Source: Datisca glomerata (lineage: Eukaryota; Streptophyta; Magnoliopsida; Cucurbitales; Datiscaceae). Taken from it: a DNA stretch of 64,000 nucleotides. The stretch lies in NCBI GenBank assembly GCA_003255025.1, contig QANY01011336.1, positions 1,333,311-1,397,310 on the forward strand. Direction: 5' to 3'. The notes under the pieces were generated by a model that worked only from the letters and a program-made list of their open reading frames with translations, did no database searches and was not told where the DNA came from. Both the position numbers and the translations under genes were made by a program. Shown piece after piece: positions 1-10,509 of the stretch; the first letter of the stretch is position 1; every line of letters starts with the position of its first letter.

Positions 1-830
1 ATAGATTTAGTCATGTGAGTCCATTCGATATCAAGAGTAGCTCATAAGGACCATAATGGGAAACAACATTAGTTGGACCAAAAACGTGTTTTGGGTCAAG
101 GTACACTTTCCGAGCTCATATATGATGAATGTCATCACTATTTTAGTGAAAATTGAAATTAATGTTCAAATTGATTATTTTATCATTTTCTAATTATTAG
201 ATAATTAGTAGATAAAAAAATTTATTAATTAATTGATTGTGATAAATTTAATTCATCAATTTGAACACAATTTTGACTCGAGGAGAAAAAGTGAAAATTT
301 GATACAAGTGTATAAGGAATAGGGAATTTCAATTTTGGGCATATATGGGTATATGTGCAAATTCTATAATTAAATATAAAAAGGGTTGCAAACCTAACCC
401 TAAGTGAAGCTAAGTGTTAGACAGAGCAGAAAAAAGTTTCTCTCCTTCCAAACACTATTGCCGCCGAAATACAATAGATAAGAGAACATATTTCATTTTT
501 CCCTTTTAATAGTTATTTTGAGAGTCCACACTCGATTCCTACTGATATCTTTCAGATGTATACTTCTGATTTAACGGGTGGTTATTGGTGCGAAGATCAA
601 TTATTAGCTCTGCGAAGAACGAAGAACGCGAGATAGAAATTGGATCCCGCCAAATCAGAAATTCTCAATTAATTAAACATGTATAAATTGTTTCAATCTT
701 TTCTCGATACTTTATATGATTATGCATATGTTCATTGATTGGTTGTGTTTAATTGGATTAAATGTTTGTATGAACTTTTTTTTAAATTTCACCCATTAAC
801 TTGTCATTGTTTATTAATTTTTTATCAAGA
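1..830. other. Unclassified remnant, possibly LTR-derived
   Basis: No protein-coding stretch is recognisable. The segment ends in a more GC-rich block around 560-660 that reads like the transcribed end of a plant copia LTR or its leader, just before LINE-like sequence starts near 838. No TG...CA boundary, primer site or target duplication could be fixed, so this is only an impression. Confidence 0.25.
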
Positions 831-837
831 TCTAAAA

Positions 838-2490
838 TCCGATCTACCAGATGATTCATTACAATTTTGCCGAGCTAGGGGAAATAATTCCAATAAGTCC
901 TCTGTATCCTCAAGAGCTATGGGCATGCATATGGGTAAGTCGTCAATTTTAACAAGAGCTGTGTCTTATCTAGTTGGAATGTACTAGTTGAATGGCGTGA
1001 TGATCTGGCTACCATCGTTGGTATGGAATATCGTACGGACATGGCAAATACTTGGGTATTGAATCAAATTTTGGGCTGTCAAAGTTGAACCTGTTTAATG
1101 AGATTAGGGACAATGTGATCGAAAGAGTTTCTGGGTGGTTTGAGAAGTTTCTTTCTCCTACCGGCTGAGAGGTTTTAATCAAGGTTGTTGCTCTTGCGAT
1201 CCCCGAGTTCACCATGTCATGCTTTAAGCTTCATGTTACTTTATTAGATGATCTATGTATTCGTCTTTGTAGATATTGGTGGACTTCCTAGGGTAATGCC
1301 AAAGGTGTAACATGGGCCTCTTGGAAAGGATTAACAGAGAGCAAGATAGAGGTGGGTTAGCTTTCAGAGACCTGCATTGCTTCAATTTAGCTATGTTGGC
1401 TAAGCAAGGGTGTATAATTCTTTCTTCCCCTTCTAACTTATTAGCTAGATTTTTAAAAGCAAAGTACTATCGTAATGACGATTTTCTTTGAACAAAGCTT
1501 GGTTTGTATCCTTCTTGGGGATGTAGAAGTATGATTGAGGGTAGAAAGATTCTGATGCATGGTATGCGTTGGAGAGTGGGAATATTTGAGAAGAACCGTT
1601 GGTACCAAGACTGCTGGAATTTAAGATTTTTTCTCTTCAGAATGCATCATTAATGATCTTATCACCCTGAGTGTCAGTGGGACACTGGTGTCCTCCATGC
1701 CGCCTTTCTTAAGGAAGATGTTGAGTTAATATGTCAAATTCCACTTAGTAATTAAGGTGCTAATGATGCATTTCTGTGTCATTATTCGAGGGACGACAAA
1801 TAAACAGTTAAATACGGCTAGCAATGGAAGTGCACAATAATGGGCTCCTTGACCGTCCATATTCAGGACAACCTAGTACACTTGTGAACAATAAAGCCTA
1901 CTGGAAAGGAATATGGAAGCTAAAAACCCTACCGGCAATTAAAGAATTCAAATGGGGATACTCGAGGAATTTTATTGCAGTTAAATCTAAGCTGAAACAA
2001 CGAGGTATGACCATTATTACTTCTTGTCCGCTATGTGAAACTTGTGAAGAAGATGAGTGTCATCTATTTTTTGGTGTGCCCATGCTTTTTGGTTCGGTAG
2101 CCCTTTCTCCCTTGATTTCGAGGCCTTTAAAGGGTGTAACTTTTGGAAATTTGGGAAGAGTTCTATTTTCTAATGAACCGTGTGGGGGGTGGAGATGAAA
2201 TTATACAGTGGGCCGCCTTTGGAAGTCCCAGAACAATGCTTGCTTTAATGATAATTTGCAAAACTCGATGGATGCAATCAACTTGAATAGAAGACAGGTT
2301 CAGGAATTCAGAAACAACCAATTTCTTACACAGGCATGCGGGGAAACAGTTCAGCCAAAGAAGGCCGAGGAGGATGCTTCAGTAAGTTGGTGACTTGTAT
2401 ATGATGCTTCCTGGAAAGACAACAGAGGCGGCTTGGGATGGGTTTTACTTGATCCGGAGAAGTCAGTATTCAGTATGAGGTTCAAAAATA
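838..2490 (+). pseudogene. LINE (L1-type) ORF2 remnant: RT C-terminal part, zf-RVT, start of RNase H
   Basis: Decayed C-terminal half of a plant non-LTR retrotransposon polyprotein. In order it shows a reverse transcriptase active-site segment read as DDSLQFCRA (about 850), then KYLGIESNFGLSK and WFEKFLSPTG (about 1045-1165). These are followed by FTMSCFKLH (about 1210), GGLAFRDLHCFNLAMLAKQG (about 1352-1411), a zinc-binding domain (1824-2198) and the RNase H opening YDASWKDNRGGLGW (about 2398). Frame changes and in-frame stops occur throughout. The 5' part (endonuclease, first RT motifs) and the end of RNase H are missing. The order matches plant L1-type LINE ORF2; the host chain is dead. 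Confidence 0.85.
1824..2198 (+). pseudogene. zf-RVT zinc-binding domain of the LINE ORF2 remnant
   Basis: An open stretch of 124 codons with the zf-RVT signature of plant LINEs: WKLKTLPAIKEFKWG, then SKLKQRGM, then the cysteine/histidine cluster CPLCETCEEDECHLFFG. In the family this domain follows the reverse transcriptase and precedes RNase H, which is the order here (RNase H residues lie near 2398). The open frame is a local survivor of the decayed ORF2; the methionine at 1824 is unlikely to be a real start. Confidence 0.8.
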
Positions 2491-3792
2491 TGACTATATT
2501 CTTGATATTTTCTACAGTTCACTCCATTTTCAAATTAAATGATAAATGGCATTGATATTAAAAAAAGAAAAACAAATGAGTTGAAAATAATAATACCTCA
2601 AATTAAAAAAAGTCTCTTGCTGTAATCTCTAAATTTTTACCTCGAAAGCGATTAGTGCTTCAAATACAAAATTGATTATTGCGTTTTTCGTGTAACACGT
2701 AAGAACAATTAATTAAATTATTTGGTCTTACTAAGCTATGTGCAAAATTTAATCACTCAGAGAAATGAATGATGTAAGTTCAGAAGAATTTGATATAACT
2801 ATACTTAACATGTGTGCTAAAATGCTTTTGTTTTTAATTTTCAAAAGTCACCACTCTAACATGAATTTCTGGTTTCGCCACTAATCTTCCCGACACTCAC
2901 CATTGAAGTATATGCTTTGTCAAGAATTGAACAAGGACATATTGATACCATAAAAACATCTAGTAATTGAAATGTCCCATACCCAACAGATAAAGCACAT
3001 GGCATAGTCCATTTTATTCAGTCAAGCCTCATGTTATACAAATTCGCTAGTCTGGAGGATTTTCAACCTAAAAAACTTCAAATACATTTAGAAAAACCAT
3101 TTTATACCGAGTACTTTAAAACATAGAAAGATATATAGTGATTTCAACTTAAAATTGAGACTACCAGTCACATATTTTATCTAATTCGCATGACGAGTTA
3201 GTTGTAATACGTGAATAACTCATGAATGTGGAAATAAGTTGATAGAGTAACATGAGCACATAAAGCTCAAAAAAACGTCCAAACTAGCAGATTTGTTTAA
3301 CAATTGATTTAATTGGAATTTTTTAAAAGTACACATTTCAGATTGGGCAAAAAACCTTTTAGCAATGTGGTTGTGAAATAATCAAAGTACAAATTATAGT
3401 AGACAGTTTTACAATTTAGTCCCTATACAAATAAAGAGAAATATATTTTGAATCTTAAATTGTATATATAGATTGGTGTGTCATTAATCATTTAGTAGGC
3501 CTATAGACATACAGTGCTTGCTAGAATTAGTCTGTGAATAAAATGTACATCCCACATAAATAGTTAAGCTCTTACATTTGCATAATACGAATTATATGTT
3601 CGAGTCGGCCCTCCTCCAATCTCTCAGAATTTATAAATTTGTTAATGTACCGAGAAAAACAAAGAAAAAGCTAGAATCATATTAGTAAGACAACAAAAGG
3701 GGAAAGTGACCACATCTAGTAAATGGAAATTAAAATGAAAAAAAGGAATATTCAATCTTAATTATTTTTTGCATGGAAACGAAGTGATTAAT
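2491..3792. other. AT-rich sequence, no gene seen
   Basis: Both strands are broken by frequent stops. No transposon protein, RNA gene or clear repeat boundary was recognised. It follows directly on the truncated LINE. Confidence 0.5.
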
Positions 3793-4380
3793 CTACAATA
3801 AGCACCTGAGAAAATTAACGAGAAAATGGAAGAAATAATTATCTTGATGAAGAAATTCATGGTGGACCAATCTTTGCAGGGCTATATTCTGAGGTAAAAG
3901 ATCACTGTAATACAGCAACGTTGAGACTGAGGCTGCTGGCTCATTAATTAACGATGATAACACTCTCATTAGTGACCTAAACAACAATGGTGTTAGACCC
4001 TGCACAATTAAAAATCAAGAATATAAATTAGAAAATATTACGAAATTAAATTTGAACTAATGTTCAACATTCTAGAAAAAAAAAAGAGAAAAATAAAAGA
4101 ACCCATCTACTTAATTTAGTTTTTTCATAAAATACTTTAATTTATTTTTTCCTTTTTCCAAGGTATATTGGAGAAAATTAGTAATACAGACGTACCATGG
4201 CTTATGTTTCTGGGAAAGAACAAGATAATGGCTGCTGCAAGTAGATTTGAGAAAGAGGGGGGTGGGGGGAATAATAGCCGTGTTTCTTCATCTACCATTC
4301 AGACCTACCTTTCAATTCTACTGACAAGGAAAATTAGCTCTACAAAGCTGCTATAAAACTATGGATGATATTGTAAGTAA
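3793..4380 (-). other. Possible small gene fragment, unrecognised
   Basis: Two minus-strand stretches have less biased composition than their surroundings. One (about 4350-4190) reads MVDEETRLLFPPPPSFSNLL after an ATG; the other (4005-3793) is a 70-codon frame with LLFRSLMRVLSSLINEPAAS and a C-terminal LHQDNYFFHFLVNFLRCLL before its stop. A TTGTTTAG acceptor-like site lies in front of the second. They could be exons of a small gene or a captured fragment. I do not recognise the product, and chance open frames are a serious alternative. Confidence 0.2.
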
Positions 4381-5035
4381 ACGTGTAATAATCATGTCTG
4401 ATCCCGACAGTTGAATTAAAAAATTCTATCCGGTCCATATAGTTGAATAAGGCAACTATCCATATTAACTTAAAAGAATGCTTTTTTGTTCAATTTCTTG
4501 TAAGTCAGGTCTGGAACGGATCGATCTTTTTTTTATTGAGTGACCCATAACCTTTGGAGCTTGTAGGTGCAAATAGATATTTTTCGCTCAAATAAAAAAA
4601 CGATAGATTACACTTGATTCAAATAATAGTAATGATGACAAATAAGCAGCCATGATAAAAAAATCATAAAAATGCTGGCAAACATAAAAATATATATAAA
4701 ATAAAAAAATTCACGCTACGATTGTTTTTGCACAATCCATGAAAAATTGCTTCCAGTCGTTGATTGTTTATATAATATATATTATATATTAAATATACTT
4801 GTGCTTAATTTCACTGGGCGAAGAGGGTTGTTTTAGCATGCCGAATTATTTTTTTTTTTTTTAGAATTGGGTGTGGCTATTTTTACTTTTCTTTTATCCT
4901 TAGACTATTTTTTTTTCTTAAAATGGCATGTTTTTTATGTCCTCCCTTCAAATAAGTAGAAAATTTTGTCCAATAAATGAAGTATTAAGTATGATACCAT
5001 TAAATTATGGGAAAATCACATAGAAATGTCGCTTT
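4381..5035. other. AT-rich spacer
   Basis: Low-complexity AT-rich DNA, including an AT-rich near-palindrome at about 4768-4800 and a T run at about 4850-4861. No coding or structural feature is supported. Confidence 0.5.
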
Positions 5036-6993
5036 CATAGTGGTAACCAGAGCATGACTGTGAGGCTTTAGTGAATAATATGACAGCCATAATAAAATCG
5101 TGAGACTCCAAAACCTCTCTTATGCCGGTAGATTGTAGTTGATCAAATTTGTGCTACTAGCAATGTTCTAGTTTTGGAGTGGTTATTCATATTGCCCAAA
5201 AAGGCAGTGAAGAAGATCCAGGACCTTATCAGGAATTTCTTATGAAATGGGAATGAGACAAAACACACATGGACTAAAGTAGCATGGGTGGATTCGTGTT
5301 GTGAGAAAAACCAAGATGGACTGGGGTTGAAAGATCTGGTCCTAGCTAATGAAGTTGTAGTGGCCAAGCAGCTCTGGTCCCTTGTCCTTCCCTCCTGAGT
5401 TTGAAGGAAACTTCTAAAACTGAGAACCAAGTTCCTCCCTTCTGCTTTGTTTCTATTGGTGATAAAAATTCTGTGAACCTTTGGACAGACAGTTGGCACC
5501 CTTTGGGCATAGTGATATCTAGATTTGGACATAGGCTCATCTCAGGTACTAGATGGGATCAAACCACAATTGTTAGCAAAATCATTATGAATGGTAACTG
5601 GGCCTCGCCTTCCATCAGAGGTATACATGGTGATCTTATGGATCTCAGAAGTGTGGAACTTCCTCATTCTCAACCACATAGAGAAGACTTGTGGACTTGG
5701 ACTGTTGGACCTAATGGTAAGTTCAATGCAGAGCACAATTATAGAGCTATAACCACCCCCAAGAGTAAAGTGAGCTGGCACAAACTGATCTGGTTTAAAT
5801 TCAACATTCCAAGGAGCAGTTTTATCTCTTGGTTGGCCATCCTAAATAAATTGACCACTAGAGACAAAATTGCACAATGGAATAATGCTTCTAACGTGTG
5901 TTTAGAATGTGTGTTCTGTGTGGACCAAGTTGAAACAGTTAGTCACATATTTATAGAATGTGAGTTTGCCAGGAGTGTTTGGCTTGATCTCATGATAAAG
6001 AGTAGGCTAATCTGTAATGATAATAACTGGCCGCAACTAATGGATTGGCTTCTGGCAATAGCTAAAGGTAAATGTCTATCTAGTGTCCTACTCAGGTTGA
6101 CCTTTTGTGCATTTGTGTATTATGTATGGAATGAACGGAATGCCTGGATTTTTGAAGGAAGAACCAGGGATAAACAAGTCCTGGTCAAAGCTATCCTGAC
6201 TGCAGAATGTTAAATGGATCAAAACTGATGCTTCAAACATTGATCTAATTCTGAATTTGGAGTTAAACCCCCATAGCTTTGAGGCAAACATTTATCTTGG
6301 AGTTCCCCCTCCCCTCTATCTCCTCCCCCACCTCTCCCTCTCCTTCTTTATGCTTAATGTCCTTTTGTGATTCTGTTCTGTATTGTTGTTGTAAGGTTCA
6401 GGACTGATCTATAAAGGCTTAGACGAGTTTTGTTTTTGAGTTGATGAATTTATTTATTCTGTTGAGCTTGGGGTATGGTGTCATTTCCATCACATAGTGT
6501 TTGTCTTCAATTGTTGTAAGCCTTAGGTGTTGAAAGAGAGGCATCTACTGTCATTTATGGCTCTCTTGGGATCTAAATTGAACTGGATATGTTGGTTTTT
6601 TATTTCTTCAGTTTGGCTCTTGTTATGAGGTGGCCAATAGCATTTACTGAACTATGGTTAGTAGATGCTGAATAATGGATTTTGTTGATCTGGTTTGATA
6701 TATGCTTTTTCTGAACTATGGTTTTGTAGGTGCTGGTTAATGCTCTCGTGCTTCCTCACCTCTCTTGTATACATGGTGCTTTGTTATTTTGGGGTTGTCT
6801 TATAAAACTCATTGCCTTTAATTTTTTGCGTCCTTGTGACTGTTAACTTATAGCTGACATAGTTTATTTATAGGTTTACATAGATTTGATTTTTTTTTTC
6901 ATGTAAATTTGATTTTGTTTCTCCTGGGGCTTTCCCTCTTGTAGTGTATAAGTCTCTTTCTCATTTTATAAAATATTCATTTACCCAAAAAAA
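5036..6993 (+). mobile_element. 5'-truncated LINE (L1-type) with 3' UTR and poly(A)
   Basis: LINE fragment beginning inside the reverse transcriptase. Around 5110 a frame reads LSYAGRL, then ILPKKAVKK-like and GLGLKDLVLANE-like sequence up to 5390. It continues into a long open frame with zf-RVT (5401-6213), then about 780 bp of 3' UTR ending at a short A run (about 6986-6993). Truncation at the 5' end with an intact 3' end is the normal outcome of target-primed reverse transcription. No convincing target-site duplication was found. It is a different copy from the LINE at 838-2490 and is better preserved in its C-terminal domain. Confidence 0.8.
5401..6213 (+). pseudogene. LINE ORF2 C-terminal part with zf-RVT
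   Basis: Uninterrupted 270-codon frame. The first third carries the linker typical between RT and zf-RVT (FVSIGDKNSVNLWTDSWHP). Then come LWTWTVGPNGKFNAE, WHKLIWFKFNIPRSSFISW and the zinc cluster CVFCVDQVETVSHIFIEC. This is followed by W(L)DLM and the C-terminal VYYVWNERNAWIFEGRTRDK typical of LINEs that end without RNase H. The upstream coding part is out of frame (around 5390), so the frame start is not a true initiation codon. Length and motif order fit the family; it acts, when intact, in nucleic-acid binding during retrotransposition. Confidence 0.85.
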
Positions 6994-7430
6994 GTTAGTA
7001 ATTGGCCTAAATAAAATTGAAGCAGATAAATGACAATTTTAATTTAATTTAATTTAGTTTTTTATGATTTGTCTACAAATACTCTTATCCCATGTTTCTA
7101 CTAATATTTTTTAGTTACTTTTTCAAATTTAATTATAGTAACTTCTTTAAACTTCCGTGGTTATGATAATATATATTTAATTAAATATGAATTCCATTTT
7201 AAGTGAAATATAATAAATTTATAAATAATATTTATATTATAATGAAACGTAAGCAATGTATTAACAATCATATAATATGTATTAACATTTATTTAGGATA
7301 ATGTATAATATTTTATTAACATTTATTAAGAATGATATTAACTTTTATCCAGTATATGATATAATATTTACAGTGTTAAAGCATAATATGATATTAACGT
7401 TTATTCAAGATATGATATAAATGCAAACAA
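6994..7430. repeat. AT-rich degenerate repeat (tgatattaacatttatt-like units), left of CACTA-1
   Basis: From about 7230 the sequence repeats variants of a short phrase such as gatattaac followed by atttattcaag. The same phrase continues at 10510-10680 on the other side of CACTA-1, which suggests that the element landed inside this repeat. A second phrase at about 7053-7085 (atgatttgtctacaaatact) recurs near 11149-11180. Confidence 0.55.
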
Positions 7431-7433
7431 ATA
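7431..7433 (+). repeat. Target-site duplication ATA, left copy (CACTA-1)
   Basis: Three bases ATA directly before the left terminus CATTACTACAA; the same three bases follow the right terminus at 10507-10509. Three-base duplications are typical of CACTA elements. Because the flank is AT-rich, chance agreement cannot be excluded. Confidence 0.55.
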
Positions 7434-7700
7434 CATTACTACAAAAAGGGGTTAGATGACGGGTAAAACCCTACATTATAACCCTATATTGACGGCTGAT
7501 TGACTATCATCTTTAGTCATTTAAAAAACTGTCATTATAAGGGGGTACAATGATGGATAATTCTCGTCATCGTAAGTACCATGAAAAGTAGATAGATGAC
7601 AGGGAATCATTCCCTGTCATCTTAGTCTCCATGAAAAGTATATAGATGATGGAGATTCCCAGTCATTTAAAGTTACTCCACGTAGACTAATCCCCGTCAT
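7434..7700 (+). repeat. CACTA-1 left terminal and subterminal repeats
   Basis: Terminal CATTACTACAA followed by repeated short motifs: TAGATGACGGG, TAGATGACAGGG with its inverted partner CCCTGTCATCT, TAGATGATGGAG and CCCCGTCATCTAAAG. In CACTA elements such arrays are the transposase-binding regions; that role is inferred here. Confidence 0.7.
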
Positions 7701-8455
7701 CTAAAGTTCAAGAAAAAAATAAAAGATTTTTTTTAATTAAAGATTTTTTAGGTAAAAAAATAAAAAAAAATACAAGACTTTTAATTATGAGAATGCACAA
7801 GAAAGTGATGGAAGAAAATAAAAATAAAAATGAATTCCAATTGTAAACAAGAGGAATCTTACAAGTAACGGGAACAAGGGTCTCTCTCCCGACAAATCAG
7901 TCACAGCTGCACGTTTAATCATAAAGAAGCAATAACTCTATGTAACAAACCTTAGTTATCAGCTTTGAGCACATCTATCTCAAACTTAATTCAACATGCA
8001 TCATATAAAATTAACTCTCTATGATATAGCTTCTGGTGATAGTTGCCAATATATCGGCATAATTTGTCTTTAAATTTGCCAAATAATAAACGGAAGCCAT
8101 TTACACTCTAAATTTGACATTGTCTTTCATGAATATTCATTGTGGGAAATTTATCTGAGTATTTCATTATTTAAGCACTAGATTTTACGCACTCATGATA
8201 TTCTATATTGTGTAATTTTCTTTCTCAGAAAAAGGAAAATAGCAAGCGAAGGAAGGAAAAACACAATCTGACGAGGAAGAACAAAGATAAAAAGGTATGG
8301 CTTAGATACAAATTCCTATTTGTGTAAAAGCATATACAAGAGTAAAATGATAGCAAGCCAAACCAACAACAATAAGAGTAGATAAATTGTTAATTCCTCT
8401 GAAACTGAACATCGAAGGCAGGAATAGAATGAGTCAAGAAAACACCTCATTGAAA

Positions 8456-8526
8456 AAGAGGAGAGGGAGAGCAAGGGGAGAGCGAGCGGAGAGAGAGGGA
8501 GGGAGGGAGAGTGAGAGGCAAGGGGG
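8456..8526. repeat. GA-rich low-complexity tract
   Basis: Purine-rich run of GAGAGG/GGGAGA units within CACTA-1. On the minus strand it is pyrimidine-rich, and it creates an artefactual leucine/serine-rich open frame (8316-8552, minus) that I do not consider a gene. Confidence 0.8.
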
Positions 8527-8718
8527 GAATCCCTTTTCAACAAGATAAGCAAATAAATTGTTAATTCCTCAGGTCACACGAAAAGAAAACCAGAGAGTTT
8601 AAGATGTAAATTAAAAGAATATAATAGTTAAAACTAAAGGCTGTAGAGCAGAGAGGCTTAAAGAAACAATTAAATCTATCCGACAATAAAAGTAACACTT
8701 ATTAAGTGAAAGAGTCAC

Positions 8719-8851
8719 CTTCATAATGAATGCATACGGATGTTGACCTTTCGCATAATGGCATTCTTCAACTATCAAAACCTTTATCATGCTTAGTTGG
8801 AAAAAGTTGTCTCAAACCATTAAGCAAAATAGCTGGTGCCATCACAAGAAC
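8719..8851 (-). pseudogene. Dicer-like (DCL) helicase exon fragment captured in CACTA-1
   Basis: Minus-strand exon of 133 bp bounded by ...AACAG at its start and AAG|GTGACT at its end, good acceptor and donor sites. The first frame reads VLVMAPAILLNGLRQLF. After a frameshift near 8790 it reads MIKVLIVEECHYAKGQHPYA followed by FIMK. This is the segment around helicase motif II of plant Dicer-like proteins, where the usual residues are DECH followed by HPYA.IM; here the first D is replaced by E (EECH). DCL proteins process double-stranded RNA into small RNAs. The MIKVLIV...HPYA pattern resembles DCL2 most to me, but the paralogue is uncertain. The fragment cannot encode a working protein; no other DCL exon was identified nearby. 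Confidence 0.72.
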
Positions 8852-10018
8852 CTGTTTTGGGGAAAAAGTCTCACCAATATTAGCTAAAAATATGATTTGT
8901 AATTAAGGCACCATCATGCAGATTAATTAACGTTCCAACAGCTAAAAGTATACTTTAGTTAAAAAAAATTGCCTAAAATAATTGTATATAAAGCATGTTG
9001 CCCAAAAAAATGAAAGAAAAGCCAGAACCTTAGTTTTTTTATTTACGATATACTATCTTGATATGGGTGGATTAATATATGAATGCACCAAGCAAAATGG
9101 ACTGGCAAAGAACCAGGAGCAGGTCAAAAAGGAAATTACAAGGAACTTGTAGTTGTCTCTACAAAGTTCATGAATTGAACTGATTATAGTCATCAATCGG
9201 CATGAGACTAAAATTTCATTCACTTATCTTCTACCGAAGTTTATTTTCAAGTAAGAGAGTGGTTTCCAAGAGAATCCAAACTCAAGTTTCCATTAACAAC
9301 ATATTCATTTGTATTATCATAACAAGATCAATTACAAATTAAGGATTTCCTTAAATGATTCTAAAGATAATCCATAGTAAAGACATCAACTTTTAGGCAT
9401 CTAAAAGCTGCTTCTTATTTGCTTTTACTGTTTATCATCACCAAAGTCAGCAAATATGCCAACTTTTTCCATTGAAATGAGTAAGCTTTAAATTCATTGA
9501 AATGGGAACATGAAAGGGTATATATATTGTACTTTAAGCTTAACTATTACTTTCAAAATCAAATGGAAATAGAGACATATCTCAATATTCAAAAGTAGAG
9601 CATTTCTTCCATAGAGATTAGAAAAACAAATATAAGAGTAAGACTTACTGTGAAGTTTAACTGTGGACATATGCACTTCCATTTTGGAGTAAGACTCGAT
9701 TAGAACTAATCTCTCAGTCTAAACTCCAAATCAAAGATGCAGAAGCGTAAAACTCAGACAAACTCATAAAATTAGACATGATATACATAGTAAACTAATT
9801 GAGATTTGTGAAATTCAGGGGCATGAGCTCTAGTCCTAGAAAGCAAGATGAAGCTCAGGGCTGAGCTCACATGGCTCGTGCCATATGTAGAATCGCCTTC
9901 GACAAATCGAAACTGGATTAGTATACACATAAGAGCAAGAAGATGATAACAGTTAAAAAAATTCTTAAAATGAAAATTTGAGCATGGATGATACCTGACA
10001 GAGAAGGAGAGAACCACA

Positions 10019-10195
10019 TAGGAGAAAGAGAGCTTTAAGAGTGGCGCAGGGACGCAGATCTGAGCTTCGAGTGTGCAGGGACGCATATATGAGCTTCGAG
10101 TGTGCATGGGCACAGCTCGCTTGGAAGCCACTGTGAAGTCACCTAGTGCGTAGTCGGGAAGAGGGAGCTCCAATCGTCAGTCGCCGCTACTATCA
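10019..10195 (-). other. Exon-like GC-richer block near the CACTA-1 right end, with a 29-bp tandem duplication
   Basis: On the minus strand this block ends in TCTCTGTCAG|GTATCATC, a good splice donor, and is clearly richer in GC than its surroundings. It contains two adjacent copies of a unit with core GAGCTTCGAGTGTGC (about 10048-10076 and 10077-10105). It could be a 5' exon or leader supplied by the element or by a captured gene. A minus-strand frame of 133 codons crosses it (10173-9772) but resembles nothing I know. CACTA-2 has a pyrimidine-rich leader-like block in the equivalent position. Confidence 0.4.
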
Positions 10196-10309
10196 AAAGA
10201 GAAGAAAAAATAACACAGTTCAAGTAAACTTAGGGTTAGATTGATTATATATGATGATATTTTTGTAAATAAAATGAAATTTGAGGTAAGTAGTAATTTT
10301 GTTTACACC

Positions 10310-10506
10310 ATAGAACAATGACATGTTTTTTTACACTATCATAATAAGAAGTTATATTGACATCCTAAAAATTAGTTGTCATAGTAGAGAACACATTGAT
10401 GACAGCTAATTTTTGAGCTGTCATCAATGCCCAAATTACCCCACCCTAACTATTTTTCATTGACAGATTTTAGATGGCTGTCATCTAAAGCAAAGTTATA
10501 GTAATG
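10310..10506 (-). repeat. CACTA-1 right terminal and subterminal repeats
   Basis: Contains TGTCATAGTAGAGAACACAT, then GATGACAGCT and its inverse AGCTGTCATC, then TGGCTGTCATCTAAAG before the terminus TTATAGTAATG. Part of it is nearly the same as 55520-55556 in CACTA-2 (TGTCATAGTAAGTAAACATT, then ATGACAGCT), showing common family membership. Confidence 0.7.
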
Positions 10507-10509
10507 ATA
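10507..10509 (+). repeat. Target-site duplication ATA, right copy (CACTA-1)
   Basis: Matches 7431-7433. The wider flank also agrees (ATACATT on both sides), but the extra CATT on the left is part of the terminus. Confidence 0.55.

Larger units (their letters stand above)
7434..10506. mobile_element. CACTA-1: non-autonomous CACTA-like transposon with captured Dicer-like gene fragment
   Basis: A 3,073-bp element with inverted termini. The left end begins CATTACTACAAAAAGGGG, and the right end read from the other strand begins CATTACTATAAC. Both are followed within 10-20 bp by TAGATGAC. Subterminal repeats based on GATGAC/GTCATC occur many times in the first 260 bp and last 200 bp, as in CACTA elements. 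ATA flanks both ends. No transposase is encoded. The interior holds a minus-strand Dicer-like exon (8719-8851) and an exon-like GC-richer block near the right end. The subterminal block 10369-10411 is shared with CACTA-2 (55520-55556), so the two belong to one family. Confidence 0.75.

Noticed and set aside
7200..7430. AT-rich repeated words considered as a CRISPR-like or satellite array
   Set aside because: Units are irregular in spacing and sequence, and the genome is clearly plant nuclear; no spacers or constant repeats.
8316..8552. Minus-strand leucine/serine-rich open frame considered as a membrane peptide gene
   Set aside because: It is produced by the GA-rich tract at 8456-8526; low complexity rather than coding.
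9772..10173. 133-codon minus-strand frame considered as a gene
   Set aside because: It crosses a likely splice donor (CAG|GTATCA at about 10019) and a tandem duplication, and resembles no known family.
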